A DNA stretch of 56,083 nucleotides from Podochytrium sp. JEL0797 (Eukaryota; Chytridiomycota; Chytridiomycetes; Chytridiales; Chytriomycetaceae), in assembly GCA_027596195.1 (NCBI GenBank), contig JADGJG010000061.1, positions 1 to 56,083 of the forward strand. Direction: 5' to 3'. Below are positions 52,186 through 56,083 of this stretch, piece after piece; position 1 is the stretch's first letter; each line of letters starts with the position of its first letter. The position numbers and the translations under genes were made by a program. The notes beneath the pieces are model-generated. The model saw only the letters and a list, made by a program, of their open reading frames with translations, searched no databases and was not told the origin of the DNA.

Positions 52186-52625
52186 GTAATCCAAACATTT
52201 CCGGACTTTTGCCGCCTCAGCTGGGACTCCTCAAGGAACTCCAAGAACTCACCATCTGCAAAACCAACGTGTCAGGCTCCATCCCCTCCGAGTGGGGAGG
52301 CCTTTCCAACCTGCGCAAGCTGATGCTCGAGAAAAACCCTGGCGTTTCTGGAAGACTTCCTCCCACGCTTGGAAACATGTCCCGCCTCCGACGCTTGTGT
52401 CTGATGTCATGCAACTTTTCTGGTTCCCTTCCTCCCGAGCTTGCTCGACTCCTGAATTTGGAATGTCTCGACTTGCAAGGCAAGAAATTGTCCGGTGAGG
52501 TGCCTATGGAGTGGGGAAATTTGGAACGTCTGAGTAGATGTGACTTGAGGGGAAATCTTGACTTGATGTGTTCATTTCAATTTCACGAGGGTGTGCACGT
52601 TCGGTTTTTAAAATTGCTGGTATGA
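52186..52625 (+). pseudogene. F-box/LRR family, 5'-truncated copy
   Basis: An open frame with no ATG start joins unrelated sequence to the repeats at NPNISGLLPPQLGLLKELQE. Four to five repeats follow (KTNVSGSIPSEWGGLSNL and on), then the tail LDLMCSFQFHEGVHV, reading past the usual stop to LKLLV. The F-box and coiled coil are absent. It is a fragment of a duplication whose frame happens to be open. Confidence 0.8.
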
Positions 52626-52741
52626 AGTGAAATAAATGGAACTACATGCTGGATCAATCCAAAGGTCTTGGTAAATCTCATGGATTGGTAAGGTGTTGGG
52701 GATCCGTGGAGAATTGCATCGAGTCCTTTCCGAAGTCGCTG

Positions 52742-53310
52742 CCCCAAGTTGTCAAACCGAAAACCCCGCCATCCCCACTAACTCCAACCTTCATTCGAAC
52801 CTCTTTATTCTCCGGACACAACTGTCCACGAGCCGATTTCATGCAAATTTTTGGAAAATTTTTAGTGCTCCGAAATCGACACGAAATCGACGCGGAAATT
52901 AAATCCATCCCGACTCTAGTTTTCAGTTACCTCCATGGAAACTCAAACGGTCCATCAAATGGCCCACAATCACCACAACCTCTCTCTCCAACTCCTGCAG
53001 CTCCAAAACCCGCACAAGACACATTCTACCAAGATTACGGATGTTCCTGCTGAAGTCTTCGCTCCCATCATGGCCTGGGTGCCTCCCAAGCAAGTGTGGA
53101 AGTTGAGGGAGTTGTCAAAGGTGTTTCGGGCTCTCATCGAAACGGAGGCTTTTGCTCGTTTGAACATTGGCAACTTTGTGCCCGCACCAAACTTGTCTGT
53201 GAGTACATCCACGAATCCAGCGGAATGGGATCGTCTCTACCTCAAGTCTCCACTGTCGTATCAACGTGCGTTCGTCCAGATTATCAATCCAAAGCTCCGG
53301 ATAAATCTCA
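52742..53310 (+). pseudogene. F-box/LRR family, N-terminal fragment
   Basis: The 5' part (PQVVKPKTPPSPLTP) is degenerate. From the ATG at 52935 the frame is clean: METQTVHQMAHNHHNLSLQL, TKITDVPAEVFAPIMAWVPP, KQVWKLRELSKVFRALIETE and LYLKSPLSYQRAFVQI. At about 53290 it passes into the 5' block of the next copy, losing the linker and all repeats. If translated it would be an F-box-only protein. Confidence 0.75.
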
Positions 53311-53451
53311 TGGAATTTCAACGCGTGCGTGGAGGATCGCTGAAAAATTCCTTTTCAAAATCGCCCCACAACTCACAAGCCGTCTCGCTAAACCAAAAAC
53401 CTATCCTGGCGACCTCACCGCTTGTCGCACCTTTCCAATCACCTGACCCGA

Positions 53452-54696
53452 ATGCCCACGGACCAATCCAAAGCGCGCATCAAACTTCAATCGGAGCTCT
53501 CCGAAATCCACACGGAAATCAAATCAATCAAATCTTCCCTCCGCTCTTCCGACTCTTATATCGACACTCTCCAACTCTCACTTACCTCCATGGAAGCCCA
53601 TATGGTCCATCAAATGTCCCAGGACCACTGCATCCTGTCCCTCCAACTCGTGCAGCGCCAAACTCCGCACAAGAGGCATTCCACTAAAATTACGGACGTT
53701 TCGGCCGAGGTTGTGGGTCAGATGCTTGCGAGGATTCCGCCAAAGGAGGTTTGGAGGTTGAGGGAGTTATCGAGGGCGTTTCTGGCTCTCATCGAAACGG
53801 ACGCGTTTGCGCACTTGAACGTTGGCCACTTTGTGCTCAAGCCGGACTTGGCTGTCACGGAGTTTTACGGACCTTCCAAATTCGAATGCATCTACCTCAA
53901 GTCTCCGCCTTCTTATCAACGCGCGTTCGGCCAGATTCGGTGGAAACACTTGACTCGAATGCGGTGGTTCGCACAGACTTACCTCCTTGGCGAAATCCCA
54001 ACTCCTATTGCCATTCTTGATTGCAAGAATCTCAAGGTTTTGGCCATCGAAAGTTGTGGTGTCGTTGGTCCAATTCCTGTCGAAATGGGAAGTGCCCTAT
54101 CTGGCCTTCATATATTGACTTTTCGCGACAATGACCTCACGGGAAGCATTCCACCGAGCATTGGACTCTTGAAGTGTCTGAAGAAGCTGTACTTGTCGTC
54201 AAATCAACTCTCTGGAGAAATCCCTCCCGAGCTGGGCGCGTTGGCGAGTTTGGAAAAACTCGATCTGTCAGAGAATCAAGACCTCTCTGGACCTTTGCCA
54301 CCTCAGCTGGGACTTCTCAAGAACCTCAAGCATCTCTTTCTCTCAGGAACCAACGTGTCAGGCTCGATTCCGTTCGAATGGGGAGACCTTTGCAACCTGC
54401 AAGTCCTGAATCTCGCAGTCAACCGGGGTCTTTCTGGAACCATCCCCCCTTCGCTTGGAAACTTATCCCTCCTCCAATGCTTGTCTCTTGAGTCATGCAG
54501 CTTCTCCGGTTCCATTCCGCCAGAGCTTGGTCGGCTCGCGAATTTGGAGGAGATCTTTTTGTGCGACAACAAACTGTCCGGTGAGGTGCCTGTGGATTTC
54601 GGTGGTTTAGAAAATCTGGAAAAGTGTCGCTTGGAGGGCAATCTCGACTTGACGCGTTCTTTTGAGTTTCGCGAAGATGTAGACATTTATTCATGA
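53452..54696 (+). CDS. F-box-like/LRR protein, 414 aa
   Basis: Intact single exon from ATG 53452 (MPTDQSKARIKLQSELSEIH). Coiled coil, F-box-like ITDVSAEVVGQMLARIPPKE then VWRLRELSRAFLALIETDAF, linker ending IAILDCKNLKVLAIESCG, and about nine LxGxIP repeats. The end LTRSFEFREDVDIYS replaces the usual VDFQI, with the stop displaced. The family's conserved 5' block lies at 53310-53330, outside the frame used. It faces the Cys-rich remnant at 54906-55380 tail-to-tail. Confidence 0.82.
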   Translation: MPTDQSKARIKLQSELSEIHTEIKSIKSSLRSSDSYIDTLQLSLTSMEAHMVHQMSQDHCILSLQLVQRQTPHKRHSTKITDVSAEVVGQMLARIPPKEVWRLRELSRAFLALIETDAFAHLNVGHFVLKPDLAVTEFYGPSKFECIYLKSPPSYQRAFGQIRWKHLTRMRWFAQTYLLGEIPTPIAILDCKNLKVLAIESCGVVGPIPVEMGSALSGLHILTFRDNDLTGSIPPSIGLLKCLKKLYLSSNQLSGEIPPELGALASLEKLDLSENQDLSGPLPPQLGLLKNLKHLFLSGTNVSGSIPFEWGDLCNLQVLNLAVNRGLSGTIPPSLGNLSLLQCLSLESCSFSGSIPPELGRLANLEEIFLCDNKLSGEVPVDFGGLENLEKCRLEGNLDLTRSFEFREDVDIYS

Positions 54697-54799
54697 TCAA
54701 ACTTGAATAAATTTCCCCATTTCCTTAATCGGAAATCCAGGCAAATCTTGTAGAGTGGCAATTCATTGGTGGAGGATTGGCGGAGAATTCCTCAAAAAT

Positions 54800-54880
54800 C
54801 AAAATCCGGTGGGGTGCCTGAGGAATGGGGCGATTTTTGTCAGCTCACGAATTTAGGAAATCTATTTGCAAGATGTATGG
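54800..54880 (+). pseudogene. F-box/LRR family, tiny fragment
   Basis: CGGTGGGGTGCCTGAGGAAT, GGGGCGATTT and CGAATTTAGGAAATCTATTT match the last repeat of the family but in rearranged order. Confidence 0.55.
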
Positions 54881-54905
54881 TGAAGTTCTTTTAATTGATT
54901 CGTCG

Positions 54906-55380
54906 TCAATATTCGTCGTCAAAGATACACTCGCATTCGCAATCATGACAAAATTCCTCTCCACACAGGTTACATTTCAACGATTTCTGCTTCCTGCAAT
55001 AGTTACAAGATTCCTCGCCACACACGTCACATCGCCACCATTGGTCTTTCACGCAACCGGGACAAGATGCTTCGCCACACAGGTTACATTCCAACCAATC
55101 TTCCGCGCCATCGGGACAAGATTCCCCGCCACACGGGAAATATTACCACCAATCGTCCTCCCCGCAATCGGGGCAAGTTCTCCTGCCCCATTTGCAGCAT
55201 TTGCGCCACTCGTACTCGCAACCTCAGTAGTATCCTCACAAGTCCAAGCTTTGCAAGTGCCGCAACTCCCTTCCCTCCCAAATAATCGCTACATGTCGCG
55301 ATCTCGCACCTCACACAACGGCGCCATTCAGACGAATCGAAGCAGTTCACGCAAACAAGTTTTTTGCAATTCAGGCCATT
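54906..55380 (-). pseudogene. Cys-rich family, C-terminal copy with repeated zinc motifs
   Basis: On the minus strand: CVNCFDSSEWRRCVRCEIAT as at 24340, then a frame break, then about four units of the type CxxCGExxCxxC: RRTCPDCGEDDWW, ECNLCGEASCPGC, RCDVCGEESCNYCRK and KCNLCGEEFCHDCECECIFD, with the end DEY. A TAA lies between the first two units, and the second unit is degraded (CGGESCPDG). The repeat number is higher than in the 23411 locus, and no F-box part is present. Confidence 0.7.
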
Positions 55381-56083
55381 ATTGAAATGGACGAATAAGC
55401 AAAGAAACACTTAGAAACAACTATAAGGCTGCAGCAAACTGATTTGGCGGTATTTTCCACTCTTTAATTAAAAGCGGCAGCAACTACTGCCAATGAATAT
55501 TCTGGCAACTCAACCATGTCCATTAAGCGCACCATCTCCGCTCCATGTCTGTTCCACTCCTTCAACGTAAACACCGTCACCGGCCGAATCCATTTGAGCA
55601 TTCACACTAGCATTTTTTTGGTCGTTTTGGCAACGCAACAAAGAATACTGAATCACTTATTTCTCATATAGTGCGATCCCGGAACTCTTGGAAATCGCAG
55701 TGATTTCAAAACAACGGCTTTTGCGGCTCTGAGGAATGGGATCGAAACAATGGAAGATGATATATTTTGTTTTACTCTGCAGGTTGGAAAAGGAAAAAAG
55801 TGGAATCAACAATGCAAACAAGAAGAAAATGCAATCTCTCGACACACACACACACACACAAACAATGAACACAAAGACGGAATACACTAATAAACACGCA
55901 CTCTCTGGATCCCGTACGACCGACAAAACGATGCAAAGCATTGTTTGCTGCAGAACCTAAATTTCAAATGGAAAAGGAGATGAGAACGAAATACGCCACA
56001 GTCTGAAAGTCGGTACATTTGCGGGGGGGGGGGGGGGGGGGGGCGCGGGGGGCGCGGGGGGGGGGGGGGGGGGGGGCGGGGGG
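55381..56083. other. Right edge: no gene, CA repeat, G homopolymer
   Basis: Nothing coding is recognised. A (AC)n run lies at 55842-55860. From 56023 to the end the sequence is almost pure G with a few C, not a telomere repeat. This looks like a sequencing or assembly edge. Confidence 0.6.

Overview
The window is nuclear DNA of a fungus. Genes are compact, introns are mostly 45-110 nt with GT..AG ends, and several proteins are fungal or organellar housekeeping types (Pep7/Vac1, Pam18/Tim14, Nop56, an ALY/Yra1-like adaptor, PDR-type ABC transporter). A CCDC40-type axonemal ruler protein means the organism builds a motile flagellum. Together with a large family of plant-style LxGxIP leucine-rich repeat proteins, this points to a zoosporic fungus, most likely a chytrid (Chytridiomycota). 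That placement is inference from gene content, not from a database match.

Layout. 0-6.8 kb: C-rich edge, tRNA-Arg(ACG), a broken ABCG/PDR transporter, a PPR-like mitochondrial protein, then LRR, Cys-rich and transposase debris. 7-23.4 kb is a housekeeping block: TM/BAG-like (Snl1-like) protein, RNase T2, HSL-type esterase, prolyl oligopeptidase, two tandem Rieske proteins, CCDC40, Pep7/Vac1, Pam18. 23.4-28.6 kb is the first cluster of F-box/Cys-rich and F-box/LRR loci, mostly decayed. 29.2-35.1 kb holds two divergent C2H2 transcription factors and a second RNase T2. 35.3-43.7 kb mixes an LRR pseudogene, an ALY/Yra1-like gene with tandem 3'-end duplications, a Crinkler-type NTPase remnant and two intact LRR genes. 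43.8-46.7 kb is a tandem array of a small single-pass membrane protein. 47.4-52 kb is housekeeping again: RUS/DUF647, a RanBP2-zinc-finger/tRNA-binding-domain protein, Nop56. 52.1-55.4 kb is another LRR/Cys-rich cluster. The right edge is a G homopolymer.

The most striking theme is two rapidly duplicating families. One is a coiled-coil + F-box-like + LRR protein (about 13 loci, 4 intact). The other is an F-box-like + Cys-rich zinc-binding protein (4 loci, all damaged). All four Cys-rich loci lie tail-to-tail with an LRR locus, and in one pair a single deletion has removed both 3' ends. This suggests they duplicate as a convergent two-gene module. Exon joins below were read by eye from splice sites and reading frame; every multi-exon gene listed as CDS closes in frame.
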